A stretch of DNA of 64,000 nt from Cadophora sp. MPI-SDFR-AT-0126 (GCA_020747065.1 JAGMVK010000020.1:434001-498000), one strand, 5' to 3'. Positions 49,901-60,982 are shown, counted from the first letter of the stretch. The notes: a model not told the origin generated them from the sequence alone. A program made the numbers and translations.

Positions 49901-50959
49901 ACTTGCGTGTCGAGATACGTTGTATGCAATGCACCAACGTCACTGCCGAACCTGGTTCACGTCATAGCAAGCAGTCTTGGTGTTCATAGCTAGTCATCTG
50001 CCATTCAAAAGGTCAGTAAGAATCTTTTCCCTTAAGTTCGTCTCCTTTTAAGAAATCTCGTGGGCATGCAAAGAGTACAGTACAAGTGAAAGGTATTTGC
50101 GTGCTTTTTCTATCATTCACTCTTGATTACAGTCGTCCACCGTTGCAATCCTTCTTTAACTTTAGAGCCTCCATAAGAGTGAATGTCACTACCCGTGCGG
50201 CATCCCCCGTAGTTTCGAATCTTCTGATCTTCATTTTCCCGAATTATTTACATAGACATCCTTCCTTTCTCACCCCTCAGCAGAAGATATCTATATCCTT
50301 GAATATGTGGGTATGTGGTGACGAAGTTATGTCGGAGGCGTGAAGTTACGTGCCTGGGTTCTCGGTTCTGTCGTTCATATGTTGATGGACTGGCTCAGGC
50401 TGGAGTGAGTGAGGTGTGTGGTGGATTGAGTCGGGCTTGTCAGATTTGAGTGTCATGGTAGATGAGGTACATGGTTTGTGGAATAGATTTGACAGTGGAG
50501 ATATTTATGTAACCTTGAGAATTTTGCGGAATTATCTCAAGTCTTTTGATTTAGTAGACTTTTCTTCGCGTGTTGACATACCAGGACTTTTTAGTTGTCA
50601 CGTGGAAATCATGCTTACCCACTACTGGAGACAAAAGAGGTAGCTTTATCGGAGCCCGTGTGACTTGTGAGACGAAGAATGTCTCTAGAAGATATTTATG
50701 CATTTTCACAGCAAGATTTTCAGCATAATGCTTTCTCTCACGAACTGGTTCAGATGGCTGGAGCATTAGTGATACCATTCCCAAACCAGGCAAGCGCCCT
50801 TCGTCTAAGGGAACCGAATTTCGACCCTCAATTCTGTCTTTTCTTCACCGCAAATTACTTGATCAAAGCATATTGATCCACTTCTCATAACAATACGAGT
50901 TATTTACCCTTTCACCAAGTCTTTGACTACCGGCTGACAAGTACAGAACCAGAACCAAG
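46985..50959. other. 4-kb stretch without a supported gene
   Basis: The plus strand is strongly pyrimidine-rich in parts (about 47850-48250 and 48900-49200), which keeps frames open by chance. The longest are 204 codons (47679-48293) and 254 codons (48901-49665). Neither has a motif or a codon pattern like the neighbours. A CA repeat lies near 47740-47752. A long leader, a non-coding RNA or an undetected gene remains possible. Confidence 0.45.
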
Positions 50960-52672
50960 ATGACAGCATCATCAGAGTCTCTTGCAGCCCACCTCGCCTA
51001 CGCGCCAGTCCCCCTGAAATTTGGTACCAGTGGCCGCCGGGGTGAGGTCATCCACCTGACTCAACTCGAAATCTACACAAATGTCGTCGCCGAGGTCGAG
51101 TATCTGCAGTCACTACCATTATCTGATGGTGGAATAAAATCCGGCGATGACTTCTTTTTCGCTCATGATCTCCGTCCCAGCTCCACCAAATTGGTCGAGA
51201 ATGGCCGTGGTGGTCTCTGTCAAGCAGTCACTCAAGCTTTGAAAGACACAGGAATGAATCCAATCAATCTTGGAGATATCCCTACCCCAGCTTTGACATA
51301 CTGGGCTATCACTCATGGCAAGGGTAGCATCATGGTCACGGGCAGCCACATCCCCTTCAGTCGCAACGGATATAAATTGAACACATCCAAAGGCGAGCTG
51401 ATGAAGAGAGATGAGCAGCCTATCAATGATAGAGTCGCCATCACTCGCGAGAAACTTCTGAATCAAGCATATTCTGAATCTCTCTTCGATGAGCAAGGTG
51501 TTTTCCGGAACATATCACAGGATGTCCTTCCTGCAATCCCAGAAGGTAGAGCAGCTTACATCAAACGCTACGTGGACTTCTTCAAAGGCGAATCATTGAA
51601 AGGAGTGAAGCTATTGGCCTACCAGCATTCTGCTGTCGGTCGTGATCTTCTAATCGAGATTTTCGAAGCACTTGGCGCTACCGTCACCGCTGCTGGCCGC
51701 AGTGACACTTTCGTGCCCATCGATACTGAAGCTATCGACCAAGCTCAACTGGACGTTGTCCAAAAGCTGTACGATGATGCTGGCAAAGGTTTCAACGCCG
51801 TCATCTCAACCGATGGTGACAGTGACCGTCCCTTGATTCTCGCTCCCGAATCAGACGTTCTCCGCTTCTTCGGTGGTGACCTGCTGGGCATGGTCGTCGC
51901 CGAATTTCTAGAAGTTGGTGCCGCAGTCGTACCCATTAGTACCAATGATGCGATTGATCGCGGACCACTCGCCGCTGTCACCGAGCCAAAGACCAAAATC
52001 GGCAGTCCATATGTCATCTCTGGCATGGAGCGCGCCATCGCCAAAGGCATTCCTCGAGTCTGTGGATGGGAAGCAAACGGTGGCTTCCTCACAGGATCCG
52101 ATATCACGCGCAACGGTAATGTTCTGACCGCACTGCCTACACGTGATGCTTTCCTCCCTCTGCTCTGCGCTTTGTTCGCAGCACACAATCGCAAGACCAC
52201 ACTCCCTAAACTCTTCGACACCCTTCCTCCCCGTTTCAGTCGCGCTTCATTACTTCGCAACTTCCCCCGTCCCACAAGCATGAAGATCGTCGAGCGCTTT
52301 TCGCCTCCCGATACCAGCATGCAAGTCGTCTCATATGAATCCGGTGGTATTACCGCATTGGATGCAGACCAAGCCAAAGTCTCAGTGACCGAGAACCACG
52401 CCCAGAGATTCGATCAGATTCGTAAAGACATCCAAAGTGTCTTCTCAGCAGAAGCTAGCTTCTCTCCAGTCTCACGAATTTTGTACACCGACGGTGTTCG
52501 CATCCTATTCGCCAATGGCGACGTGGCTCACGTTCGTCCTTCTGGAAACGCGGATGAGCTTCGTATCTATTCTGTTGCGGATACCCAAGAGCGAGCTGAT
52601 GCGATTGCTGATCAGGGAGTTGCGGAACCGAATGGCTTGTTGCGGACATTGGAGAAGCTGGTTTTGGCTTAG
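50960..52672 (+). CDS. Bacterial-type phosphomannomutase/phosphoglucomutase (alpha-D-phosphohexomutase)
   Basis: A single 570-codon exon. Alpha-D-phosphohexomutases move phosphate between C1 and C6 of hexose phosphates. All four signature loops are seen: the substrate start FGTSGRRG (residues 21-28), the phosphoserine loop VTGSHIPFSRNGYK with Ser129, the metal loop DGDSDR (residues 285-290), the sugar loop GWEANGGF (about 369-376) and the phosphate loop RPSGNADELRIY near the C-terminus. TGSHIP instead of TASHNP and DGDSDR instead of DGDGDR place it in a bacterial-like branch. It is unrelated to the HAD-type eukaryotic phosphomannomutase Sec53. The intronless structure next to intron-containing genes fits old transfer from bacteria. 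Substrate not determined. Confidence 0.92.
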   Translation: MTASSESLAAHLAYAPVPLKFGTSGRRGEVIHLTQLEIYTNVVAEVEYLQSLPLSDGGIKSGDDFFFAHDLRPSSTKLVENGRGGLCQAVTQALKDTGMNPINLGDIPTPALTYWAITHGKGSIMVTGSHIPFSRNGYKLNTSKGELMKRDEQPINDRVAITREKLLNQAYSESLFDEQGVFRNISQDVLPAIPEGRAAYIKRYVDFFKGESLKGVKLLAYQHSAVGRDLLIEIFEALGATVTAAGRSDTFVPIDTEAIDQAQLDVVQKLYDDAGKGFNAVISTDGDSDRPLILAPESDVLRFFGGDLLGMVVAEFLEVGAAVVPISTNDAIDRGPLAAVTEPKTKIGSPYVISGMERAIAKGIPRVCGWEANGGFLTGSDITRNGNVLTALPTRDAFLPLLCALFAAHNRKTTLPKLFDTLPPRFSRASLLRNFPRPTSMKIVERFSPPDTSMQVVSYESGGITALDADQAKVSVTENHAQRFDQIRKDIQSVFSAEASFSPVSRILYTDGVRILFANGDVAHVRPSGNADELRIYSVADTQERADAIADQGVAEPNGLLRTLEKLVLA

Positions 52673-53131
52673 ATTGGGACGTTCGGGGTAAAAGTTTGGG
52701 TTCATAGGTTTCTGCATTATCTCTATCTGCTTGAACAATGGGCCCCCAAAAAAGCGGTAGATAAAAGCCATGTGCACATTGGGTTTTTGTGCTTTCAATA
52801 TTCAGATTGTTGCATCAATTAAAGAATTTCCGCTGCATCTAACGCCCCAGTCTCAGCTCAAATTTCCTGGAAGGGTAGTAGGAGATAGAAATATATATGG
52901 ATACCACGCAGAAACATCTCTTTTGGTTTCCCTTGGATCTACTCACGTCTAAACAAGGTTTGAAGGGAAACTTGGTTGAGAGAGCTGGTGCCGTGCCGCT
53001 TCTTTTTCTCCGCTACCAACGACAAGCGAAAAAGTGCCCAACTTGACCAATGTCCCCCAACTTACCGCCTCCATCAACACCTAAAGTCTTCCATCCATAC
53101 CTACATCAGTGCCAAAATCCCTGAATGAACC
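52673..53131. other. Intergenic spacer / promoter of the deaminase gene
   Basis: 459 bases between two plus-strand genes. No other feature seen. Confidence 0.6.
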
Positions 53132-54356
53132 ATGGACGCAAATCTCCTACCCATATTATCGAACCAAGTCTCTACCACTGCCGAACGCCAAGAATGGCGT
53201 ACACGACACCTCCAGTCCTCCCTGCCCATAGTTACGGCCATCCCAAAAATTGAACTCCATGTCCACATAGAAGGCACTCTGTCCCCCTCACTCCGTTGGA
53301 AACTCTCCCGCAAATACTCCATACCTCTCACAAAAGGCGCCTCTAAGGTCCCGCTTACATCGCTCTCAGCGGTACAAGAAGCATACACGCAGATTCGAGG
53401 CCGGATTGGAGCTGCATCGGCGGAGGGACAAGAATCCTTCACGTTCTTTGAAATTTATTATGGAGGCTTTGAGTTGCTAAGGGACGAAGAGGATTACTTT
53501 GAGTTGGCGAGGGAGTATTTTGAGAGGGCGGCGGAGATGGGAGTTGTGTATTGTGAGGTCTTCTTTGATGCGCAGGGACATACGAGAAGAGGCGTGGGGA
53601 TGGATGTCATCATGGGTGGATTCAAGAGGGCTCAGAAACATGCCGAAGAGCAATTCAATGTAAGTAATATCGCCTATGACTTTTATTTACAAATAATCTA
53701 AGAACTCCTAGGTCAAATCCCAATGGATCATGTGCATCCTCCGCGACATGTCACCTGAAGCCGCCATGGAGCAATACGAAGCTGCCCTCCCCTACAAAGA
53801 CCTGATCGTTGGAATTGGACTCGACTCTGACGAGCTCGACAGACCACCAAAGCTATTTGAAGCTGTCTTCAAACAAGCTCGAGCAGATGGATTCAAAATT
53901 ACATGTCACTGCGACTTCAACCAGAAGAATACCCACGAGCATATTCGCCAAGCCGTTGAAGATCTCGGCGGTTCTGGAGCAGACAGAATAGATCACGGCA
54001 TGAACGCTGCTGATCGCGACGAACTCACGAAGATCATCAAAGAGAAGGGTATTGGGATGACACTTTGTCCTTGCGCGTATATTCGGCATACGCCTGAGAG
54101 CGAAGTATTCCCAAGGATTAGGAAACTATTTGATGCGGATATCAAGATCACGATCGCAAGTGATGATCCGGTCTATATGGAAGACAATTGGGTGTTGCAT
54201 AACTTGTATGTGGTGAGGGAGAAATGTGACTTTACGGACCGGGAGATGATTCAGTTGCAGAGAAATGCGATCGATATTTGCTGGGCTTCGGATGAGAATA
54301 AAGTGGAGCTGTTCAAGAACCTGGACGACTTCGAGCAGACTTATTTGAAGTTTTAA
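53132..54356 (+). CDS. Adenosine/adenine deaminase family protein with HCDF active-site variant
   Basis: Exons 53132-53659 and 53712-54356 (52-base intron) give 390 aa, a metal-dependent deaminase TIM barrel. Metal ligands: His43 and His45 in ELHVHIEGT, His242 in TCHCDFNQ, and Asp327 in IASDDPVYM. The RIDHGMN motif (His271) corresponds to the catalytic His region. In classical adenosine deaminase the third ligand is followed as H-A-G-E, whose Glu protonates the purine. Here the residues are H-C-D-F-N-Q, so the usual Glu is missing and an Asp sits one position earlier. The same HCD-type motif occurs, to my knowledge, in a separate branch of the family, so the enzyme is probably active on adenine, a substituted adenine or another base. 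The permease gene follows 372 bases downstream on the same strand. Confidence 0.88.
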
Positions 54357-54728
54357 GATTTCTCAATATCGACTACCTATACAGGAAATCACAATACAGA
54401 GCTTTCCCATCTCTCTTCAAAATGTCTTCACGTAATTCCAGAACTTTAGTCCTGCCGGCCAAGTAATGGCTGGCTGTGGCGGGCAAACAAGCAAGCGCCG
54501 CGGCGGGTGGCAGCACGCCACCTCCCACTCTTGACCTTCATCGGCACCTATCGGGCAACGTTTCATTTCTTATCTTTCGGATCCGATGAAGACATCAGAT
54601 ACGCAAGAGGTACATAAAGCTTGTCCAGCAGTTTTTTTCTTCTCGATGCGCGCTGAACTATCTTAGGGTTTTCTTGGTATCTATTGTTGATTTTGAGGAA
54701 CTCGCTACAGGTGACGCATATCGTCAAC
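54357..54728. other. Short intergenic spacer
   Basis: 372 bases between the deaminase stop and the permease start, including a GC-rich patch near 54470-54520. No other feature seen. Confidence 0.55.
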
Positions 54729-56583
54729 ATGGCACCACAACCTCCTACCGATATCTCTCAAGAGGAGATCCAAGAGTTGAGTCCATACACACAGGCCCTC
54801 GCCAAGCGTGTGATCCGCAAAATCGACATGCGAATCCTAGCCATCATGTTCGTAACCTACAACCTAAACTTCATGGACAAAGTTATTCTCTCTTCGGCAG
54901 CTGTCTTCGGGCTTACAGAAGACAATCACCTCGTCGGAAAACAGTACTCATGGGTGTCTTCGATCTTTTACTTTGGCTACCTGTTTTTCGAGTACCCGAC
55001 GACGGTCCTCATTCAGAGACTTCCGATTGGGAAATACCTCTCGGGTGTTATTCTGCTTTGGGGCGCGGTTGTGGCGGCGACGGCTGCTTGTACAAATTTT
55101 GGGGGGTTGGCTACTTGCCGGTTTTTGCTAGGTGTTGCGGTATGCTTTAATTTCTCGATGTTTATTTTAAAGTTAGAGACTGACTTGAGGACAGGAAGCA
55201 ACTATCTCACCAGCTTTCGTGTATGTGACGGCTATTGTATGTACTTTTCCTCGCCTCAAAATCTATAACATCTGGGATCTCGGATTAAAGACAGTGTTGG
55301 GAACTGATGTCCCAATACTAAGATTTTGACTTTTACAACGCTAAATTTTTGGAAGTGGTACACTCGAGATGAGATCCCTGCGCGGACTGGAGTTTGGTTT
55401 GCTGGAAATAGTTGTGGTGGTTTTATTGCATCTCTGCTCGCTTATGGTATTGGTCAAATCGAGCATCCTCTCCATCCCTGGCAGTGGATGTTCATCGTAA
55501 GTTCCCAAATTCTGTCCTAACTTCAAACCCGCATGCTGAATTTCCAGATCTTCGGCGTAATAACCAGTCTTTGGAGTATCTTCGTATTCTTCCTCCTCCC
55601 AGACACCATCAACGACGCTAGTTTCCTCACGGAAGAAGAAAAGCAGTATGCCGAAGATCGCGTCGTACTAGGTGGAGCAGGAAGAGTCGATCCCATCAAC
55701 AGCAAATGGAAGATCGATCAAGTCATTGAATGCTTGACAGATCCTAAGACCTACTTCTTCGCTGCAATCTCCGTACTGACGCAGATTCCAAATGGTGGAA
55801 CTGGCAGTTTCGGTAATCTTGCGCTAAAGAGCTTCGGATTCACGTCACTTGAGACGACACTTGTTACACTTCCTGCTTCGGTGATCGCTATGTCGACTAT
55901 TCTTGGTACGGGATGGCTGGCGAGTAGATTCAGGAACATTACGACGTTCTTGATTATCGCTGTAGTTATTCCGCCTGTTGTGGGGAGCGCGATTATCTTC
56001 TCCGTACAGACAAAAGGGGTTCGTTTGTTTGCTTACTACTGCGTATGTATCTCTCCTGACCCCGAAGCTGGTACAAAAGTCGATAGCTGACGTTCCTCCA
56101 GCTTCAAACCGGCCCTGGAGCAATCCCCCTTTCGCTGGGTCTAGTGTCATCAAATTACAAGGGCGTCACGAAAAAGATGACAGTGACAGCCATCATTTTC
56201 CTCACTTACTGCGCTGGCAACATTTCCGGTCCACAAACCTTCAAAACATCCGAGAAAGCTGCGTAAGTCACTTCATCTATTCTCCTCCCCGTCCTCTCCA
56301 TTCTCTCTCGCTTAATTACCCACAAACAAAACAAACTGACATGCCTCTTCCCAGCGGCTACCCCACAGCCTTCAAAGCCATCCTAATCTGCTACGGACTC
56401 GTCATCTTCGTCTCTCTAGGCCTGCGCATCTACCTGACCTTCGTGAATAAGAAGCGAGACCGAGAGGAAGGAGAAGCTGCGGCTCTGGAGGTGGATGTTG
56501 CACCTGAGAAGAGACAGTTGACGGCCGATGATTATGAGGATGTGACGGACTTGTATACCCCGGGCTTCAGGTATCGGTTGTAG
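54729..56583 (+). CDS. MFS permease of the allantoate/Dal5 (anion:cation symporter) family
   Basis: Six exons (54729-55139, 55195-55236, 55356-55496, 55548-56042, 56102-56262, 56355-56583) join in phase to 492 aa. The family imports allantoate, ureidosuccinate, nicotinate, pantothenate, dipeptides or related organic anions across the plasma membrane. Signs of the family are VIRKIDMRILAIMFVTYNLNF just before TM1, LNFMDKVILSSAAVFGL, GKQYSWVSSIFYFGYLFFEYP, the WYTRDEIPARTGVWFAGNS segment, and the late loop SSNYKGVTKKMTVTAI. About twelve membrane helices. The C-terminal tail is charged and ends TPGFRYRL. I chose the ATG at 54729 because the sequence before it does not fit the family. Its position after a purine-type deaminase suggests uptake of a nitrogenous base derivative, but this is inference. 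Confidence 0.92.
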
Positions 56584-56878
56584 AGGATGAATGTTGGGGA
56601 ACCGATCTGAGATCGGTGTCTCAGCTGTCGCGAAAACATGGCGGTTTGGTCGTGTGAAGTGAATAGGTCTGGCTGGCTTAAGCCATAAAATTTTCTTCCG
56701 CCCGTAAATCATATAGACAAATCCCGCCCTAAGGAGACACAAGTTAGATTGCGAATACTTCAGAGAATAGAGGATTCCGAAGAGTTCTGGCTTGGGCTGG
56801 AATGTTCTAAACTTGCTTGAGAGCTTTGTCTCAACAAAGATGATAATTCACTCACAAAAGTAAAATAGAAAACAGAGC
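56584..56878. other. Convergent intergenic spacer
   Basis: 295 bases between the convergent stops of the permease and the small secreted protein. Nothing else seen. Confidence 0.55.
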
Positions 56879-57136
56879 CTAGAGCTTGACATTCAAATCG
56901 TTGATGGTATTTGGTGTGAAAGTGACAGCGTTTGGATTTTGTAGGCTCCCGACGACGACGACGTGTGTTTGTCCTTGTTGCCGAGGGACAATAAGCGAAT
57001 CTTCGATTAGCGATTCAACTGTAGAGGCAACTGAAGAAGGATTTGGATCAGTAACGCAGACGAGATTTCTAGGAGGAGTCTTACTTTCAGAACCAGCTGC
57101 TACGCCCATCATTAAAAAGAATGTATTGAAAAGCAT
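56879..57136 (-). CDS. Small secreted protein candidate
   Basis: An 85-codon single exon starting MLFNTFFLMMGVAAGSES, a good signal peptide with cleavage near residue 15-18, followed by a short mature chain with VVVVGSLQNPNAVTF and only one cysteine. A TATA-like element (TATAAAA on the minus strand, at about 57293-57300) lies about 160 bases upstream. No family recognised. Many fungal small secreted proteins act outside the cell, some in host interaction; the low cysteine count is unusual for that class. It could be a chance frame, but the signal peptide and TATA element together favour a gene. Confidence 0.5.
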   Translation of the reverse strand: MLFNTFFLMMGVAAGSESKTPPRNLVCVTDPNPSSVASTVESLIEDSLIVPRQQGQTHVVVVGSLQNPNAVTFTPNTINDLNVKL

Positions 57137-58000
57137 CTTGGTTCTGGAAGAAAAGGGTTGAAATGAAAGAGGCCAAAATTTTATGGACCGTACAGAAAGC
57201 GAGAATGAGAAAAACTCGTGGCTTTTACAGTGTCGTTCAATGAATTATGAGAGTTGGTACCTAATGAAGAAGCCAAGAGCGGTCACGGTTGCTTTTATAT
57301 GCACCTCTGTCAATCTAGCTGGTGGCGCATAACAAGCATTAAACACCCGAGTCAAAACATGACCTTTTACCGAATCTGACATCCACCACGAATCGCCAAA
57401 CTAGACGGATCCGATAGGCAGTCCCATCTCAAAGTCGAAAGTTTCGTTCCAAGAACTTCAGACTGGACTGCGATTGGCTGAGCGAAGATCCGAGTTCAAA
57501 ACAAGCCGTGCCGGGATGAAACGTGGCAAACTCAAGCTTCAGATCAAGCTCATGGGACGGGAGATCTACTGGAGATCTGCGATCCACTTTCGTTTTAAGT
57601 CTTAATTTCGTAGCTCAAAAGAGTCATTGCGGCGAGTGCATAGCTAAATAGTGCATGAGAAGTTGAGATGTCTGAAGTGTAGACTTGACTTGGTGATCGC
57701 ACAATGCGAGACGCGGAAATCTCCAAGACTTGATGTTTGAAGTCAATGCATGTCAGCAGACCAGTTTCTCACAATAATTGGGTTGTTGGGGAGTTTTAAT
57801 CTGTTTAAGACATGTATCAATTGTATTTCAGGACTTTGGTAAGAATAATCCCCTGTTGTTTGGAAAGCAACTGACCCCATTTTTTTGCCTAAGACTCAGT
57901 GTTGGAAGAGATAGAAAATTAAAAATTTTCTCGCATTCTAATTCCGTATAAAACGCCTGTACTAATATACATGTGAAACTTTATCCCTGACATCAATTCT
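57137..58000. other. Intergenic, promoter of the small secreted protein and 3' flank of the dehydrogenase
   Basis: About 0.86 kb, no gene-like frame. AT-rich near 57830-57990. Confidence 0.55.
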
Positions 58001-59028
58001 CTACTGAACCCACCCCTCCTTGCTCATTTTTTCTTTGGTCCACACTTCCAAGTTCTCTGCGAGTTTAGCATCTTTCGCAGCACTGCTCTGCCACCACGGC
58101 TCCCCAAGGCGTTTGAAAACCTCGAAATACATGCCGCTCTGCTCTGCCTTCATATCCCGACTCGCGACACCAAACAAGCTGCTCCATGAACCCTTATCCG
58201 CATTAAGTGTCAATCCAACCATGCGTGCAATTGGGAAAACTTTCATCAACGAAGATCCGGTCTCTGTTACTGAATTGGCGAGGTTCGTCTCTACCAAGCC
58301 TGGATGTACACACGATACCCAAATCTCGCCTTCTCCATTCAGGGCATTGGCGGAACCGGGGCCGTACTTCTTGTTCAGAGTTCTTGTGTGTAAGATGTTG
58401 GCGAGTTTACTTTGCCCGTATCGGTGCCATGGGCCACTTTCCTTGAGTGACGGATCATCAAAATTGATGCCGCCTTTGGGCGCGCCCAAGTGACCCGATG
58501 AAGTGAGATTGACGATGCGTACACTTCCGGGAGGGAGCGGCTTGTTGACTGAAGTACGCAGCATTAAAGGAAGCAGAAGTTCTGTCAAGACCCAGTGAGA
58601 AAGATAATTCGTCTGCCACTGGGCCTCGTGGCCATCCTTGGTCATTTCGAAGGGCGTTGCCATGATTCCTGCGTTATTGATGAGGCCGTGTAGTGCGTTT
58701 TCCACGCTCAAAAATCGTTTCGCAGCCGAGACGACGCTACTCAGATCCATGAGATCCATCTGGAGAAGGTCGATGTTGATATCCTTGGAGGGGTACATCT
58801 TCTTGATTTCGGCAATAGCAGCGGTGCCTTTATCCGAGGATCGCGAGCACAAATAAACATGAGCACCATGTTCTGCCAAGTGAGCAACTGTGTAGTAACC
58901 ACTATGAGCTGGTTAGCGATTTCGAACTTGTCAGAGAATACATGAGGCACTTGCATGCCAGAGTTCCCACCAGTGACGATGAAAACCTTGCCGTGAAGAT
59001 CGGGAAGAGTGTTGGGATGGAAAGTCAT
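58001..59028 (-). CDS. Short-chain dehydrogenase/reductase (retinol dehydrogenase-like SDR) with a GC-AG intron
   Basis: Exons 59028-58955 and 58901-58001 give 324 aa, an NAD(P)-dependent Rossmann-fold oxidoreductase. The first splice uses GC instead of GT: exon 1 ends in TCTGGCAT and the intron starts GCAAGT and ends CATAG. Only this join restores the cofactor motif TGGNSGIGYYTVAHL (TGxxxGxG). Other signatures: NNAGIM, catalytic Ser in NLTSSGHLG, YGQSK with catalytic Tyr and Lys, and VHPGLVETNL. The arrangement is that of the retinol-dehydrogenase/WW-domain-oxidoreductase-like group common in fungi; substrate unknown. The TATA-like TATATATA at 59207-59214 lies about 180 bases upstream. Confidence 0.92.
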
Positions 59029-59262
59029 GACCGGCTACTAATCCGAGCACAATTTGCCGATGAGGAAGAAGGGGCCGAAAGTTTGAAGTGATGCTAGAAG
59101 AACAGGAGGTTTGCTGACTTGGGTCGAATGGATATGGTCTCTTTGACGATTTGGGATGATATGGAATGATGTGTACAAGGCGATGGGATAGCGCATTGCG
59201 CAGGAGTATATATACCATTATTCGTGTTGAAAATATCCTACCTACCCCGAAGACTGAAGTCT

Positions 59263-59679
59263 GTTGTGAGCAAACTACATGTCACATGGGTAGACGATGA
59301 ACTCAAGCAAAATGTGAGCCAGCTGCATGAGGCTTAAGCTTCTTCAGGACGTCAATTGTGGCCACTGTTAGCACTTCGGACATAAGAATCGCTTGGAGTA
59401 TAGCGGCGGACGTCAATGAAATGATGTATGTGGTGAAGCCAGCACAGCACAGTCCGTACAGCCATACACACTGTTGTGAGCAGGTTGCATGACGCTAATG
59501 ATGAGGTCGAATCAAATCGCCCCTGGCTCCCAACCCCTGCCGCTTACTGACTGCTTGCCAAGCTTGCGCCTCACAGACCTGACTTCCAGTGTCAGCATCA
59601 ACGACGTCCGTCTTGGGAATCCTGCAAAGCTGTAGCTATCGTTCGCTCTCTTCATCGTAGTTGTGAGCAAGCTGCATGA
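59263..59679 (+). repeat. Four dispersed copies of a ~20-bp motif
   Basis: Copies at 59263-59281, 59311-59330, 59473-59492 and 59660-59679 follow the consensus GTTGTGAGCAAGCTGCATGA with up to four changes each, all in the same orientation. They lie in the 669-base interval between the divergent start codons of the dehydrogenase (59028) and the DUF3425 gene (59698). The last copy ends 18 bases before the DUF3425 start codon. They may be binding sites for a regulator. Confidence 0.85.
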
Positions 59680-59697
59680 ACAAGTACAAGCAACATC

Positions 59698-60982
59698 ATG
59701 GCTGAGGCTCGGATCACAGAGATTAACAGCGTTCGTGCGACGCCACTCTGTCATCGCCCAAGCTCCGAACCCACTAGCATCAAGATTGATACCTACCAGC
59801 TTGCGCATTCGACAAGATTGCAACCAAGCATACCATTACAGCTTTCATCGATGCCGCAATTGGCCGAGGTATGTATTCTGCATCAAGTCACCACGACTTG
59901 ACTTGCTCATCGGTCGTAGGCGTTAAGAAAAGAAGACGACTGGACTGGCACCAAGGACGCCGCTGCACGAAGACGAGCACAGACTAGACTTAATACAAGG
60001 GCATATCGTAAGTGATGGCTAACTCTGTTCCCGACGCCCGAGTTGGGATCTGGAAATAGATCGGTCAAGATGTAGATTGAGCCGTACAACGGTACTAACA
60101 ACCTGTAGGAAAACGTAAAGCCTTAGCGAAGAAAAGTGAAGCACCGATTCCCTCAACGGACACGTTGGTTAAATCCGAAACGCTAGTGGAATGCTGGGAC
60201 TTCGACCAGCAATCAATCTCCCTCATCCCAGCATCCCGGGCCAAGCAATTGTATAACCCGAGAAGACCCTTGCTACCAAACAAACCTGGAGTGAAGCAAT
60301 TTGACATCCTCTTCCCACTTTCTCCAGATCATCTCATCCCGCTCCTTCAAGTCAACGCTCTCCGCGCCTTGGCCGTCAATCGCACTTTGAGTATGTGGGT
60401 TTTCTCACCTAAAAATGTTTGATATCTAGGTTCTTAGATCTAAGACTCATCTTAGGATCGATGTCATAGAAAACAAGATCCTATTCCTCAGATTTCGTCG
60501 TTTACAGTGCTAACATTGTTGAAGTCTCTGGCATCCTTGCCACGCCGCTGGACTGCGCCGGCAGCGCAGCAGAGGAAGTCATTCACACCATTCCATACCC
60601 ATCCAAGCCCGAAGTTATTCCACCAACACTTCTACCGACCTTTCTTCAACAGACAGTACCACACTGTGACTGGATCGACCTGTTCCCAAGTCCTGAAGGA
60701 CGGGATCGCTTGATCCTAGCCACCGGTACGTTCGACGAAGATGAGCTTTGGGCCGACTGCATCGGTGGACTTTATGAGGGGTTTCCAGATGAGGAGATTA
60801 CCAAACGCGGCTTCGTCGCTTGGTCCCCTCCTTGGGACATCTCGGGTTGGGAGATGTCTGAAGGTTTCGTAGCGAAATGGGGCTGGCTAGTGAAAGGGTT
60901 GCCGGGAATTTTGGAGGCGACAAATCGGTGGAGGATGGAAAGAGGGGAAGAGCCATTTCCAGAAGAAGACAGTACGTCGTAG
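59698..60982 (+). CDS. DUF3425 bZIP-like transcription factor
   Basis: Four exons (59698-59868, 59920-60007, 60109-60390, 60492-60982) join in phase to 343 aa. A basic region reads AAARRRAQTRLNTRAYRKRK across the second splice, as in the bZIP-like N-terminal part of many DUF3425 proteins. The following conserved parts are LFPLSPDHLIPLLQVNALRA in the middle and, near the end, CDWIDLFPSPEGRDRLILA, TFDEDELWADCIGGLYEG, PPWDISGWEMSEGFVAKWGW and LEATNRWRMERGEEP. These are hallmarks of the fungal DUF3425 family. Such proteins are thought to be DNA-binding regulators, often near accessory or secondary-metabolism genes; direct targets are not known. Divergent from the dehydrogenase, sharing the repeat-containing upstream region. 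Confidence 0.9.
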
